Shown here in pieces: positions 8,592-16,818 of a stretch of 64,000 bases of DNA (position 1 is the first letter of the stretch; every line of letters begins with the position of its first letter). A model generated the notes under the pieces. It was given only the letters and a program-made list of their open reading frames with translations, made no database searches and was not told where the DNA came from. The stretch is from Pseudomonas paraversuta (GTDB lineage Bacteria > Pseudomonadota > Gammaproteobacteria > Pseudomonadales > Pseudomonadaceae). The stretch covers positions 558,001-622,000 of the forward strand of contig NZ_CAJFCL010000001.1 in assembly GCF_904063065.1 (NCBI RefSeq), read 5' to 3'. The position numbers and the translations under genes were made by a program.

Positions 8592-9488
8592 TCAGGCCAG
8601 TTTTGCGGCCATAGGTACCACCCGGGGTTTGCGAAACACCAGCACGTTGCCCAGCATCACCAGTACCAGACCGGCCAGTGCCGGGGCTGTCCACTGGTAG
8701 CCCTCGGCAAACGCCGACACATTGAGTGCCACCAGCGGAAACAATACCGTGCAGTACGCTGCCCGCTCCGGGCCCATGCGCCCGACCAGGGTCAGGTAGG
8801 CGGTGAAACCTATCACCGACCCCGGGATCACCAGGTACAACAACGAGCCGATGTAACGGGCGTTCCATTCCATGGTGAACGCAATGCCGCTGAAGGCGCA
8901 GTACAGCGCCAGCATGCCGGCGCCATAGAGCATGCCCCAGGCGTTAGTGGTCAGCGGTTTGAGCCCGGCTTTTTGCTGCAGGCTCGACAGCATGTTGCCC
9001 GCCGAAAAACACAGGGTGCCGATCAATGCCAGCCCCAGCCCCAGCAGGATCTGCGGGGTCGCGGTATGCCCGCTCAACTCCGGCCAGAACAGCAGCCCCA
9101 ACCCGAACAACCCCAGTGCACCTCCGGCGATTACGTTGCGGGCGATTTTCTGCTTGAAGAAGATCCGCGCGTTCAGCGCGTTCCACAGCGTGGCGGTGGA
9201 AAACACCACGGCGATCAAGCCTGTGGTCAGCCACTGACTGGCGGTCAAAAAGCACATGAAGTTGACGCAGAACAGACACAGGCCCTGCGCCAGGCAAATC
9301 AGATGCCCGCGCCGGTTCATGGTTTGCAGCCGACGCGTCAGCAACAACACCGCGAACAGCACCAGTGCCGCCAGGCCAAAGCGATAGACGATGGACACCG
9401 GTATGGCCACCACCCCCAATTGCAGTTTGAGGGCGATCCAGGTCGTGCCCCAGATCAACACGGTCAACAAGTACAGGGATAGGTTCAT
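8592..9488 (-). CDS. EamA/DMT-family transporter, 10 TM segments
   Basis: 298 residues from the ATG at 9488, chosen because AGGAG lies seven bases upstream and the protein begins directly with a membrane helix carrying the WGTTW signature (NLSLYLLTVLIWGTTWIAL). Ten hydrophobic helices in two repeats match the EamA (drug/metabolite transporter) family. Likely an inner membrane exporter of amino acids or related metabolites; substrate unknown. A divergent AraC-family gene starts 134 bp away and probably controls it. Confidence 0.87.
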   Translation of the reverse strand: MNLSLYLLTVLIWGTTWIALKLQLGVVAIPVSIVYRFGLAALVLFAVLLLTRRLQTMNRRGHLICLAQGLCLFCVNFMCFLTASQWLTTGLIAVVFSTATLWNALNARIFFKQKIARNVIAGGALGLFGLGLLFWPELSGHTATPQILLGLGLALIGTLCFSAGNMLSSLQQKAGLKPLTTNAWGMLYGAGMLALYCAFSGIAFTMEWNARYIGSLLYLVIPGSVIGFTAYLTLVGRMGPERAAYCTVLFPLVALNVSAFAEGYQWTAPALAGLVLVMLGNVLVFRKPRVVPMAAKLA

Positions 9489-9622
9489 GGCAAGCTCCTG
9501 GAGATGGCTTGCAGTCTGCGATGCAATGCCGGGGCGCACTTGCAGATTCTTGCGCTTTTGTGGCCCCGGGGCTGGCAGCGCTGATGCGACGGAGTAGGAT
9601 GCGAAGGGTTGGAGTAATCACC

Positions 9623-10498
9623 ATGTCTGCATTCGATACCCTGCAAGTTTTTCAATCCATGAGCCGCTCGCCCAATGCCCGTCTGGAGCACAGTGCCGAG
9701 CTCGGTGACGGTATGGCCGCAGCCTTGTGGACCAACCATCACGATGCCCGCGACTATCAGGCGCCGACTCATCACACCCTGTCGTGCTACATCTCGGGTG
9801 GCACCGGGACCTTTCGCCGGGAGCAGCCGGGGGCAACGGGTGCGCCGGGCAAACTCTGCGTGCTGCCTGCCGATCATCAGTCGGCCTGGGTGATCAATGG
9901 CGCCATTCGCCTGGCCCATGTGTATGTCAGCCAGGAGCAATTCGCCCTGGGTTGCGTGACATTGCTCGACCGCGAACCTCGCGAGCTGCAACTGCGCGAA
10001 ATCACCTTTTTCGATGACGAACAACAAACCCGGCGCTTTCATCAGTTGATCCAGCTGAACTGGAGCGAACCCGGCGAACGCCTGCTCACCAGCAGCCTGG
10101 CCAGCGAGTTGCTCGATCATGCGTTGCTCAGTCAGGTGGGGATGCGCAGCGGGCTGCAACTCAAGGGCGGGCTGGCGGCGTATCAACGACGCCAGTTGGT
10201 GGACATGATTGAGCAGCAGCTGGCCGAGCCGTTGAACATTGGCCAACTGGCCGCGCACTGCGCATTGTCGCCTTACCACTTTGCCCGCATGTTTCGCCAG
10301 AGTTTCGGCGTGCCGCCTCACCAGTATCTGCTGGCGCGCCGCCTGGCTCGCGCCCGGGATTTGCTGCGCAACAGCGCGATGGGGCTGGGTGACATTGCAC
10401 TGGCCTGCGGCTTTGCCAGCGCCAGCCACTTCGCCAACCGGTTCAAACAGACCCTGGGGGGGACGCCGGGGGAGTATCGGGCGGCGTTCAGGCCTTGA
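9623..10498 (+). CDS. AraC-family transcriptional regulator
   Basis: 291 residues from the ATG at 9623, with GGAG about eight bases upstream. The C-terminal hundred residues hold two helix-turn-helix units (NIGQLAAHCALSPYHFARMF and GLGDIALACGFASASHFANR) followed by the conserved TPGEYR. The N-terminal half is a cupin-like sensing domain. It is divergent from an EamA transporter gene and is the likely regulator of it. Inducer unknown. Confidence 0.88.
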   Translation: MSAFDTLQVFQSMSRSPNARLEHSAELGDGMAAALWTNHHDARDYQAPTHHTLSCYISGGTGTFRREQPGATGAPGKLCVLPADHQSAWVINGAIRLAHVYVSQEQFALGCVTLLDREPRELQLREITFFDDEQQTRRFHQLIQLNWSEPGERLLTSSLASELLDHALLSQVGMRSGLQLKGGLAAYQRRQLVDMIEQQLAEPLNIGQLAAHCALSPYHFARMFRQSFGVPPHQYLLARRLARARDLLRNSAMGLGDIALACGFASASHFANRFKQTLGGTPGEYRAAFRP

Positions 10499-10522
10499 AA
10501 GCCACAACATCAACCAAATTAA

Positions 10523-10606
10523 CCTGTAGGAGCGAGCTTGCCTCGCGAGCTGTGGGCTATCTGCGAGATTGCTGAAGAGCTCGCGAGGCAAGCTCGCTCC
10601 TGCAGG
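10523..10606. repeat. REPIN-like inverted pair, family B variant
   Basis: Two 29-base arms (10523-10551 and 10578-10606) that match except for one T/C difference, with a 26-base spacer. The core differs from the 8504 pair by one extra C (GCTTGCCTCGCGAG in place of GCTTGCTCGCGAG). It lies between the convergent araC-type gene and the TonB receptor gene. Confidence 0.9.
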
Positions 10607-10620
10607 GGGCGGGGGGCGGG

Positions 10621-13101
10621 TCAGAACTCCAGGGTGGTGGATACGCTCACTTGCCGCGCATCGCCCATGGAGACAAACATCCGGCTCGCCGCCGAGGTGT
10701 AGTAAACCCGGTCGAAGAGGTTTTTGACGTTGAGCTGCACTTTGAGCTTTTGCCCTTCGAGCTGGGTGTCGTAGGTGACAAAGGCATCGGCCACGGTGTA
10801 GGACGGCAGGTCGAAATCGTTCAGGGCGTCGCCTGCACGCTCACCCACATAGCGCGCTCCGGCACCGACCCGCAATTTGTCGCCGCCAACAATGTTGCCA
10901 AAGTCATAGACCGCCGATAGCGAGCCGCTGTTTTTAGCCACGTTCTGCAAGCGCATGCCCTGGTAGGTGGCGTCCTTGGTGACTTCGGCATCGGTGTAGG
11001 CATAGCTGCCGATCAGGCTCCACTGTTCGCTCAACTGACCGCTGACATCCAGCTCCAGGCCGCGGGAGCTGACCTGGCCTGCCGTCGAGTACAACGTGTC
11101 ATCACCCACGGTGGTGGATACCAGAACGTTGCGCTTTTTGATGTCGAACAGCGCCGCGCTGGCGGTGATGCGCCCTGGAATATCCAGTTTGGCCCCCAGT
11201 TCCCAGGACTTGGCCTGCTCCGGGGCGATGGCCGAATCCAGCACCACGCCGCCGGTCAGGGGTGCGATGCTGGAGTTGGGCTTGAACGATTCGGTGTAGC
11301 TGCCGTAGAACGACAATTCATCGCTGTATTGATAGACCAGACCCGCCCGCGGTATCCATTTGACGCCGTTGGTATCGGTGTTGGCCTTGAACGGGATGCC
11401 CTTGCCCGCGAGCTGGTCGTACTTCTGGAAACGGCCGCCTGCCACCAGAATCCATTTATCGGTCAGGTGGATGGAGTCCTGGGCGAACAATGAATCGCTG
11501 CGCAGCAAGTCGGTCTGGTTGCTGTCACTGGCGCTGACCGTGGTGCCCGCCACTTCGCGACCATATACCGGGTCGAGATAGCTGAACGGGTATTGGCTGT
11601 TCTGCCGAATCAGATCCGCACGATAGATTTTGCGGTACTCATCATCCACCCCGAACACCAGATCATGCTGCATGCCCGCAACCTGAACCTTGCCTTGCAG
11701 GCTGGCAGTGGTGAAGCGGTCGGTGGTGATGGCGCCCCGGGTGCCATCCATTTTGCGGGTCAGGGTACCGCTGGCCGGGTCGACGGCCGTCACCCGGACC
11801 TGGCTGGCGTCGTAGGTTTCGCGGTTCCAGCTGTAGCCGAAATGGGCTTTCCAGTCGTCATTGAGGTCGTGATCGACTTCAAGGCGATACAGGTCCGAGC
11901 GCCCCTGCATGTTGTTGAAGGGTTCGTCGAGGCGGCGCGTGGCCGGGATATCCAGCGGATGATTGGTGGCCGGGTTGATCGCCGTGCCCCGGTCAAAGGG
12001 GGTCAGAAACTCGCGATGTTCGTAGGCCAGCAGCACCTGGGTGTTGTCGCCATACCAGGCCAGCGACGGGGCGATCAGGGTCTCGCGGTGCAGGCCAAAG
12101 TTGCGCCAGTAATCTTCATCTTCATGATCGATGATCATCCGGTAGGCCAGCCCGGAATCCCCCAGCGGGCCGGTGCTGTCCAGTGTCCCGCCACTGCCGT
12201 TTTTGCCGGCACCATAGCTGGAGCCTTTTACCGTCAGTGCGTTGTACTGCTGCAGTTGCGGCTTTTTGCTGACCACGTTGACCACCCCGCCCGGGTCCTG
12301 GATTCCGTAGAGCAAGGACGCCGGCCCCTTGAGCACTTCGACCCGCTCGGTGGCGGCATTCAGCGCCCGGCCCTGCACCAGCGGCATGCCATCGCGCATG
12401 ATCGAGCCGTCGCGGTTGTCGCCAAAGCCACGTTTCATTACCGAGTCCTGGGTCCCGCCCAGCGTGTTGCCCTGGGTGATGCCGCTGATATTGTTCAGCG
12501 CGTCATCCAGATTGCGCGGCACCTGGTCGCGAATGACCTGGGCGGCGACCACGTTGATGGTCTGCGGAATCTCCATCGACGTGCCCGTGCCACGCATCAC
12601 CGAGGTACTGGCCGGAGGCTGATAGCTGGTGTCACTGACGGCCTGGGAGGTGATGCTGGTGGCCCCCAGGTTCAGGGCGCCGGCCTCGGGTCGGGGTTCG
12701 AGGGCAAAGGTGCTGGCATCGGTGCGCCGTGCATTCAAGCCCGACTGCGCGAGCAACTGCTGCAAGGCCTGCTCGGCACCCATGCGCCCTTCGACCGCCG
12801 GGGCTTGCAGGCCGAAGGGTGCTTCGTCGGTGTAGACCACGCTGAGGCCGGTCAGCCGGCTGAAGTCGCTGAGGGCCCGGGGCAACGGCTCGGCCGGCAG
12901 ATTGAAATCAAACAGAGCACCGGTTTGCTGCACAGTGGCACCGGCTGCCATGGCGACAGACAAAGGCGTTAACACCAGACCGGCCATCAAAGCCGAAACG
13001 CTCAACCACTGTTTAACCGAACCGCCTGCCGCTGACGTGGACTTCATGCTCATGACCTGTGTGCCAACCTGATACGGAATGCGAATTTTTCGCATTTTCA
13101 A
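10621..13101 (-). CDS. TonB-dependent siderophore receptor with N-terminal signalling (STN) domain
   Basis: 826 residues if started at 13101; in-frame ATGs at 13053 and 13047 are plausible alternatives and would shorten the region before the signal peptide (WLSVSALMAGLVLTPLSVAMA). After the signal come an STN domain (about residues 62-115, FDFNLPAEPLPRALSDFSR), a plug domain (about 165-290, with TINVVAAQVIRDQ) and a 22-strand barrel ending in Phe. The STN domain means that ligand binding signals to an anti-sigma factor, which is encoded 102 bp upstream. It resembles ferrichrome/ferrioxamine/pyoverdine-type receptors. No siderophore synthesis genes are nearby, so a xenosiderophore is the likely ligand. 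Confidence 0.92.
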   Translation of the reverse strand: MKMRKIRIPYQVGTQVMSMKSTSAAGGSVKQWLSVSALMAGLVLTPLSVAMAAGATVQQTGALFDFNLPAEPLPRALSDFSRLTGLSVVYTDEAPFGLQAPAVEGRMGAEQALQQLLAQSGLNARRTDASTFALEPRPEAGALNLGATSITSQAVSDTSYQPPASTSVMRGTGTSMEIPQTINVVAAQVIRDQVPRNLDDALNNISGITQGNTLGGTQDSVMKRGFGDNRDGSIMRDGMPLVQGRALNAATERVEVLKGPASLLYGIQDPGGVVNVVSKKPQLQQYNALTVKGSSYGAGKNGSGGTLDSTGPLGDSGLAYRMIIDHEDEDYWRNFGLHRETLIAPSLAWYGDNTQVLLAYEHREFLTPFDRGTAINPATNHPLDIPATRRLDEPFNNMQGRSDLYRLEVDHDLNDDWKAHFGYSWNRETYDASQVRVTAVDPASGTLTRKMDGTRGAITTDRFTTASLQGKVQVAGMQHDLVFGVDDEYRKIYRADLIRQNSQYPFSYLDPVYGREVAGTTVSASDSNQTDLLRSDSLFAQDSIHLTDKWILVAGGRFQKYDQLAGKGIPFKANTDTNGVKWIPRAGLVYQYSDELSFYGSYTESFKPNSSIAPLTGGVVLDSAIAPEQAKSWELGAKLDIPGRITASAALFDIKKRNVLVSTTVGDDTLYSTAGQVSSRGLELDVSGQLSEQWSLIGSYAYTDAEVTKDATYQGMRLQNVAKNSGSLSAVYDFGNIVGGDKLRVGAGARYVGERAGDALNDFDLPSYTVADAFVTYDTQLEGQKLKVQLNVKNLFDRVYYTSAASRMFVSMGDARQVSVSTTLEF

Positions 13102-13154
13102 GCACTACACGGATGGCCCCGGGGTTTACCTCACCCCTTGATTGAAAAAAATCC

Positions 13155-13182
13155 TGTGGGAGCTGGCAAGCCAGCTCCCACG
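13155..13182. repeat. REP-like palindrome, family A
   Basis: Near-identical to the palindrome at 1415-1442: TGTGGGAGCTGGC, AA, then the inverse, differing only in the last base. It lies in the 102-bp gap between the anti-sigma gene and the receptor gene, so it would sit inside a fec-type transcript and may reduce or shape read-through into the receptor gene. Confidence 0.8.
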
Positions 13183-13203
13183 ATCAATCAACATGTATGA
13201 AAC

Positions 13204-14196
13204 TCAACGCAGCACAATCACCCGACCGAACAAGGTGTGCTGTTCAAACCCGAGCACACCTTGCAGGGAGGCAAGCACTGCTTGCGGGTCCTGAGTGGGG
13301 AAGCTGGCGCTGATGCGGCGTGTGCCCAACTGGCTATTGAGCAACAGGATTTGCCCGGGGTAGTAGCGCCTCAGATCGGCCACCACATCGGCCAGCGGCG
13401 TCTTGTAGTAGCTCAGCGAGCCGCTGCGCCACGCCAGTCGGGCCTGACTGTCGACCTGTTGCACCGCGTCGCTCACAGCACCGTCGGCATAGGCCACTTG
13501 CTGGTCAGCCGCAAGAATCTGCTGTGGCGCGTGCTCCCCCGCCTTGACCCCGACCCGGCCGGATAACACGGTAACTTGCACCCCGGCAGGCTGCAGCCGT
13601 ACTTCAAACTCAGTGCCCAGTACTCGCGCTTCGCCACCACTGGCATCCACCACAAAGGGTTCGCCGGTATGGGTAACGTGGAAAAACGCAACCCCGCGCC
13701 GCAACTCCACATGCCGCTCACCAGCGCTGAAATTCACCGCAATGGCACTGTCGGCATCCAGGGTGACCCGTGACTGATCGGCCAGGGTCACGGTGCGTAC
13801 CTGCCCCGGCGCGCTGACGTAATCGGCGCCAAGATTATCGAGCCAGCGTATGGGCTGCCAGCCCGCGAACACCCCGACCGTCAACAACAGGCACGCAGCA
13901 ACCGCCAGCCCACTGGACCAGTGCTTGATTCTGCTGCGCCGGGAAACCTTGATCGCCGACAAGTAACCTTGCAACACCTGCGCCTCTTCGGCCGCCAAAG
14001 TACTGCCCGCCACTTCGCTCAGCTCCCATATCACTTGCGCCCGGGAGTACGCCTCGGCGTGGGCGGGATCGGCCAGCAGCCAACGGCTGAAGGTGGCCTG
14101 ATCACCGCTGTCGGGCTGATCGTGCAACACACTGAGCCACGCCAGCGCGGTGCGCTCCTGTTCGGCAGTGACCGCAATATCCGGACGATTGATCAC
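13204..14196 (-). CDS. FecR/FpvR-type anti-sigma factor and signal transducer
   Basis: 330 residues. A cytoplasmic anti-sigma domain (about residues 10-60, with FSRWLLADPAHAEAYSRAQ), one membrane helix (about 95-113, LAVAACLLLTVGVFAGW), a periplasmic FecR domain (VTLADQSRVTLDADSAIAV) and a C-terminal STN-like contact region (TPLADVVADLRRYYPGQ) are visible. It should hold the sigma factor inactive until the receptor's STN domain reports a bound siderophore. The start overlaps the sigma gene stop by four bases (ATGA), indicating translational coupling. Confidence 0.92.
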   Translation of the reverse strand: MINRPDIAVTAEQERTALAWLSVLHDQPDSGDQATFSRWLLADPAHAEAYSRAQVIWELSEVAGSTLAAEEAQVLQGYLSAIKVSRRSRIKHWSSGLAVAACLLLTVGVFAGWQPIRWLDNLGADYVSAPGQVRTVTLADQSRVTLDADSAIAVNFSAGERHVELRRGVAFFHVTHTGEPFVVDASGGEARVLGTEFEVRLQPAGVQVTVLSGRVGVKAGEHAPQQILAADQQVAYADGAVSDAVQQVDSQARLAWRSGSLSYYKTPLADVVADLRRYYPGQILLLNSQLGTRRISASFPTQDPQAVLASLQGVLGFEQHTLFGRVIVLR

Positions 14197-14747
14197 GGCG
14201 CGGCCCCTGCTGGCGGCTCACGCAAACTGGCCTTGCAGGCCTCCAGGGCGCGCATCATTTGTTTTTCGACGGCACTTTGAGACAGTCCCATGACCCTGGC
14301 GATATCGGCATAGGTACGACCGTGAATCCGGTTGAGCAAAAATATATGCCGGGTGCGCTCGGGCAGGCTGCGCAAGGCGGCCTCGACCTGGCGCAAGTCA
14401 TTGCCCGCCTCCAGTGCTGCCTGGGGCTCGCAGCTGCGGGCGTCCGACTCGGGCTGCCAGTGCTGATTGATCCGCCCGCGAGCCCCTTCGCTGCGCAGAT
14501 GGTCGATGGCGATATTTCCGGCGCTGCGCAGTAAATAAGTGCTGAGTTCTTCGACCTGCACCAGGGGCCGGCGCCAGAACCGCAGGAACAAGTCCTGAAC
14601 CAGATCGGCCGCCGTAGCCCGGCATCCGACACGGCGGCTCACCAGGGCTTCCATTTGTAACCGCTGAGATAAAAACACCTGCAGAAAATGCGCTCGTCCA
14701 TGACGCGTGTCACTGCCGGGGCCTTCATTGAGTTCGGGAGAGGTCAT
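14193..14747 (-). CDS. FecI-like ECF RNA polymerase sigma factor
   Basis: 184 residues from the ATG at 14747; the open frame extends upstream but those codons cross the Fur-controlled promoter and are not coding. Region 2 (DLVQDLFLRFWRRP) and region 4 (ALRSLPERTRHIFLL, then TYADIARVMGLSQSAVEKQM) are clear. It is the iron-starvation sigma factor that, when released by the FecR-type protein, transcribes the receptor gene. The promoter upstream has a Fur box overlapping the -10 element. Confidence 0.92.
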   Translation of the reverse strand: MTSPELNEGPGSDTRHGRAHFLQVFLSQRLQMEALVSRRVGCRATAADLVQDLFLRFWRRPLVQVEELSTYLLRSAGNIAIDHLRSEGARGRINQHWQPESDARSCEPQAALEAGNDLRQVEAALRSLPERTRHIFLLNRIHGRTYADIARVMGLSQSAVEKQMMRALEACKASLREPPAGAAP

Positions 14748-14784
14748 GGGTGGGGGATCGGTATACAGGTCGAAAAGGAAAGCG

Positions 14785-14813
14785 ATACTAATGATAAACA
14801 TTATCAGATGCAA
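14785..14813 (-). promoter_or_regulatory. sigma-70 promoter with Fur box for the ECF sigma operon
   Basis: Read on the minus strand: -35 TTGCAT (14808-14813), a 17-base spacer, and -10 TAGTAT (14785-14790). A Fur box spans 14787-14805 and matches 16 of 19 positions of GATAATGATAATCATTATC. It lies 40 bases ahead of the sigma factor ATG, so Fur-Fe would block RNA polymerase directly. Confidence 0.82.
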
Positions 14814-14871
14814 AAATAGATGACGGCCTGCAGCTTCAGGTGCCGATTGAACCCAGAACCTGAGCCAGCCC

Positions 14872-14932
14872 CTGCAGGAGCGAGCTTTTAGCCATGATTG
14901 CAGACCGTTCGCGAGCAAGCTCGCTCCTGCAG
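14872..14932. repeat. REP inverted pair, family B, partly decayed
   Basis: Outer 15-base arms (CTGCAGGAGCGAGCT at 14872-14886 and the inverse at 14918-14932) are exact, but the inner part of the left copy has diverged, leaving only the right copy with a full core (TTCGCGAGCAAGCTCGCTCC). It is unusual in lying between divergent promoters rather than after a gene. Confidence 0.75.
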
Positions 14933-15185
14933 CCTGATGCTGTTCTACATAATCTGAGCCGGCGAGCCGTCGTCGCATTTTGATATAAATCGACCATAGC
15001 CTGCACACGCGGGCTTGTCCGTCTCATCAAAGACTGACGCCGGTCATGGCTGGCGAGACTTGCGGAAAATAGTGCTTGAAATATTTGTTCATCGGCCCAA
15101 ACACTGTAACTGAGCGATGACGAGGAACCTTTGAATACACGAGGCCGTCAGACCTCACACGAGCACGCTATATAAGGGAAGAATT

Positions 15186-15614
15186 ATGCAAACTGAAGTC
15201 TTTTCCGATAAGAACATCGCCGTTGACGTACGTACCCAGAACTGGGTAACAGCGACAGTTGAAGTTACGCTCGAACGTCATTTGGAAGACCTGACTCGAG
15301 TCATCGTGCATGTCAGCGATGAAAACGGTGGCAAGTCAGGTACTAAAGACAAACGTTGCAAAATGGAGGCACGACCTAAAGGACACCAGCCATTTCTCGT
15401 TTCCCACGACGCTGATTCCCTGACAGAAGCGGTAGAAGGTGCCGCGACAAAACTGGAGCACAAGCTGGAGCACCTTTTCGGCAAGCTACGTGGCAAACAC
15501 ACCCCTAAACTGGCCGTTGAAGGCTTTGAAGAAAAAGAGCCAAAACAGACTGCTGATGATTTGCTTGAAGAAGAGTTTTTGGAGAAAGAAAAAGAACTCG
15601 ATAAAATCAGCTGA
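15186..15614 (+). CDS. HPF/RaiA-family ribosome-associated protein with acidic tail
   Basis: 142 residues. The first hundred residues follow the beta-alpha-beta-beta-beta-alpha plan of the sigma-54 modulation/S30AE family (strand RVIVHVSDENGG, the basic stretch TKDKRCKMEARPKGHQP, then the helix LTEAVEGAATKLEHKLEHLFGKL). A tail rich in Glu and Lys (EEEFLEKEKELDKIS) follows. Such proteins bind the small ribosomal subunit and promote hibernation or protect ribosomes. It is distinct from the short HPF encoded at 58134. A strong terminator follows the stop. Confidence 0.78.
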   Translation: MQTEVFSDKNIAVDVRTQNWVTATVEVTLERHLEDLTRVIVHVSDENGGKSGTKDKRCKMEARPKGHQPFLVSHDADSLTEAVEGAATKLEHKLEHLFGKLRGKHTPKLAVEGFEEKEPKQTADDLLEEEFLEKEKELDKIS

Positions 15615-15635
15615 TTCAGCGCCCAGAGCGTACTA

Positions 15636-15672
15636 AAAAGGGCGGGCTTACTTCGGTAAGCCCGCCCTTTTT
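15636..15672 (+). terminator. strong rho-independent terminator
   Basis: Stem AGGGCGGGCTTAC, TTCG tetraloop, GTAAGCCCGCCCT and a T run. Because A residues precede the stem it can work in both directions, serving both the HPF-like gene and the convergent psiE gene. Confidence 0.93.
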
Positions 15673-15729
15673 TATGCTTTGAAGTAACTGCCGAGACGCA
15701 AATCTGCAGGAGACAAATTTACACAGCGT

Positions 15730-16230
15730 CTACAACTCGCCCTTCTCCACTTCCGGGTGTTCACCTGAACCTGCGCCGGTCTTGCGCCGGGGGTTCTCTA
15801 TTTTCACCGACGGGAACTGCGACGATGCATAGCGCACCACCAGAATCGCCAGCGCCAGCAACAAGATCGCTCCGGTCAGGTACACCACGCCCATGTCCGG
15901 CGGGTTGTGATGGGAGACGTTGGAGATCAGCAAGCGGGTCAAGGCCGTAATCGCCACGTAAATCAGGAAACGTACCGGCATGTGGTTGGTCTTGAAATAA
16001 ATTCCGACCATGGCGCCCAGTTCGAGGTAGATGAACAGCAGCAGAATGTCATCGATGGAGATATTGCCCTTCTCCACCATCTGCAAAAATTCCATCACCG
16101 CCGCCCAGGCAGTGACTGCGCCAATGGCAAACAACGCCATATAGTGGAAGGTCTCGACGAACAGATTGCCCATCGATTCGGCCAGTTCATGAACCTGGCG
16201 ACGTAGCTTTTCAGCTTTGTTAACTCTCAC
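15730..16230 (-). CDS. psiE: PsiE-family phosphate-starvation-inducible membrane protein
   Basis: 166 residues starting with GTG at 16230, supported by AAGGAG seven bases upstream. Four hydrophobic helices are visible (FHYMALFAIGAVTAWAAVMEF, ILLLFIYLELGAMVGIYF, then two more), with the family's signature LLLFIYLELGAMVGIYF followed by MPVRFLIYVAITALTRL. It is an inner membrane protein of unknown biochemical role, named for phosphate-starvation induction in enteric bacteria. No Pho box was searched for rigorously. The C-terminal tail is hydrophilic. Confidence 0.88.
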   Translation of the reverse strand: MRVNKAEKLRRQVHELAESMGNLFVETFHYMALFAIGAVTAWAAVMEFLQMVEKGNISIDDILLLFIYLELGAMVGIYFKTNHMPVRFLIYVAITALTRLLISNVSHHNPPDMGVVYLTGAILLLALAILVVRYASSQFPSVKIENPRRKTGAGSGEHPEVEKGEL

Positions 16231-16411
16231 GATGCAGCTCCTTGAATCGACTCGAACGGATCATCCGCATGTACATGGCCCTTTCTGCATGCAGAAATAA
16301 GGCCAGGCATCCCCAGTGAGATGGTGGCGGCCGGCTATTAGACACCTCGGATGCCCGCTGCGCACACCAATTGCGGCTAGAGTAAAAAAGCCGCTATTCA
16401 AATCCCGGGGA

Positions 16412-16444
16412 TTGGCTTATTCTTTTCGCTGTATATAAATACAG
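16412..16444 (+). promoter_or_regulatory. SOS promoter with LexA box upstream of yebG
   Basis: A LexA box CTGTATATAAATACAG (16429-16444) differs by one base from the ideal CTG-(TA)5-CAG form. A possible -35 TTGGCT (16412-16417) and -10 TATAAA (16434-16439) are 16 bases apart, with the -10 inside the box, so LexA binding would occlude the promoter. The gene starts 41 bases downstream. Confidence 0.9.
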
Positions 16445-16485
16445 TAATCGCTAGATAATTTACGTGAAGGCATATGAGGTGGTAA

Positions 16486-16743
16486 ATGGCCGTCGAAGTG
16501 GTATACCGCAGCAGCCGAGATCTGGAGCGTTTGTTCATGGATAAAGCCGAAGCTGACCGTCATGACAAAATGCTGGAACTTGCAGAGTTGCTGGCTGAAG
16601 TATTGCAAAAAGCCGTGCCGTCGCTGAGCGAGCAGCAGGTCGAAGAAGCCGGCATTTACATGGCGAAAAACCGCGATGTGTTTGCCAAGGCCTTCAAGAG
16701 CCAGCCGGACGCCCTGTCCGAGTTGCTGGTCGAAAGCGAGTAA
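16486..16743 (+). CDS. yebG: YebG-family SOS-induced protein
   Basis: 85 residues beginning MAVEVVYRSSRDLERLFMDKAEADRHDKML, the highly conserved start of YebG, followed by a helical region (LAELLAEVLQKAVPSLSEQQVEEAGIYMA). YebG is a small DNA-damage-inducible protein under LexA control in many gammaproteobacteria; its molecular role is unsettled. The near-perfect LexA box 41 bases upstream supports both the identity and the regulation. Confidence 0.93.
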   Translation: MAVEVVYRSSRDLERLFMDKAEADRHDKMLELAELLAEVLQKAVPSLSEQQVEEAGIYMAKNRDVFAKAFKSQPDALSELLVESE

Positions 16744-16818
16744 CAGCACCGAGCCCTCGCTTGACTCTCCCCCTTGGGGCAGACCCTATCCTGAAAGGCC
16801 GTCTTTCAGGTTGGTGTA

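Larger units (their letters stand above)
14748..15185. other. 438-bp divergent intergenic region
   Basis: Besides the Fur-controlled promoter at its left end and the REP pair at 14872-14932, it must hold the promoter of the HPF-like gene at 15186. An AGGGAAG Shine-Dalgarno-like stretch lies just before that ATG (15176-15182). No convincing short coding frame was seen in the remainder. Confidence 0.6.

Noticed and set aside
11593..12972. A 459-codon plus-strand frame opposite the TonB receptor
   Set aside because: Antisense shadow of a well-supported receptor; no recognisable protein features.
14193..15008. A longer form of the ECF sigma factor starting at 15008
   Set aside because: The extra 87 codons run across the REP pair and the Fur-controlled promoter, and do not resemble a sigma region 1. 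The ATG at 14747 fits the family length.
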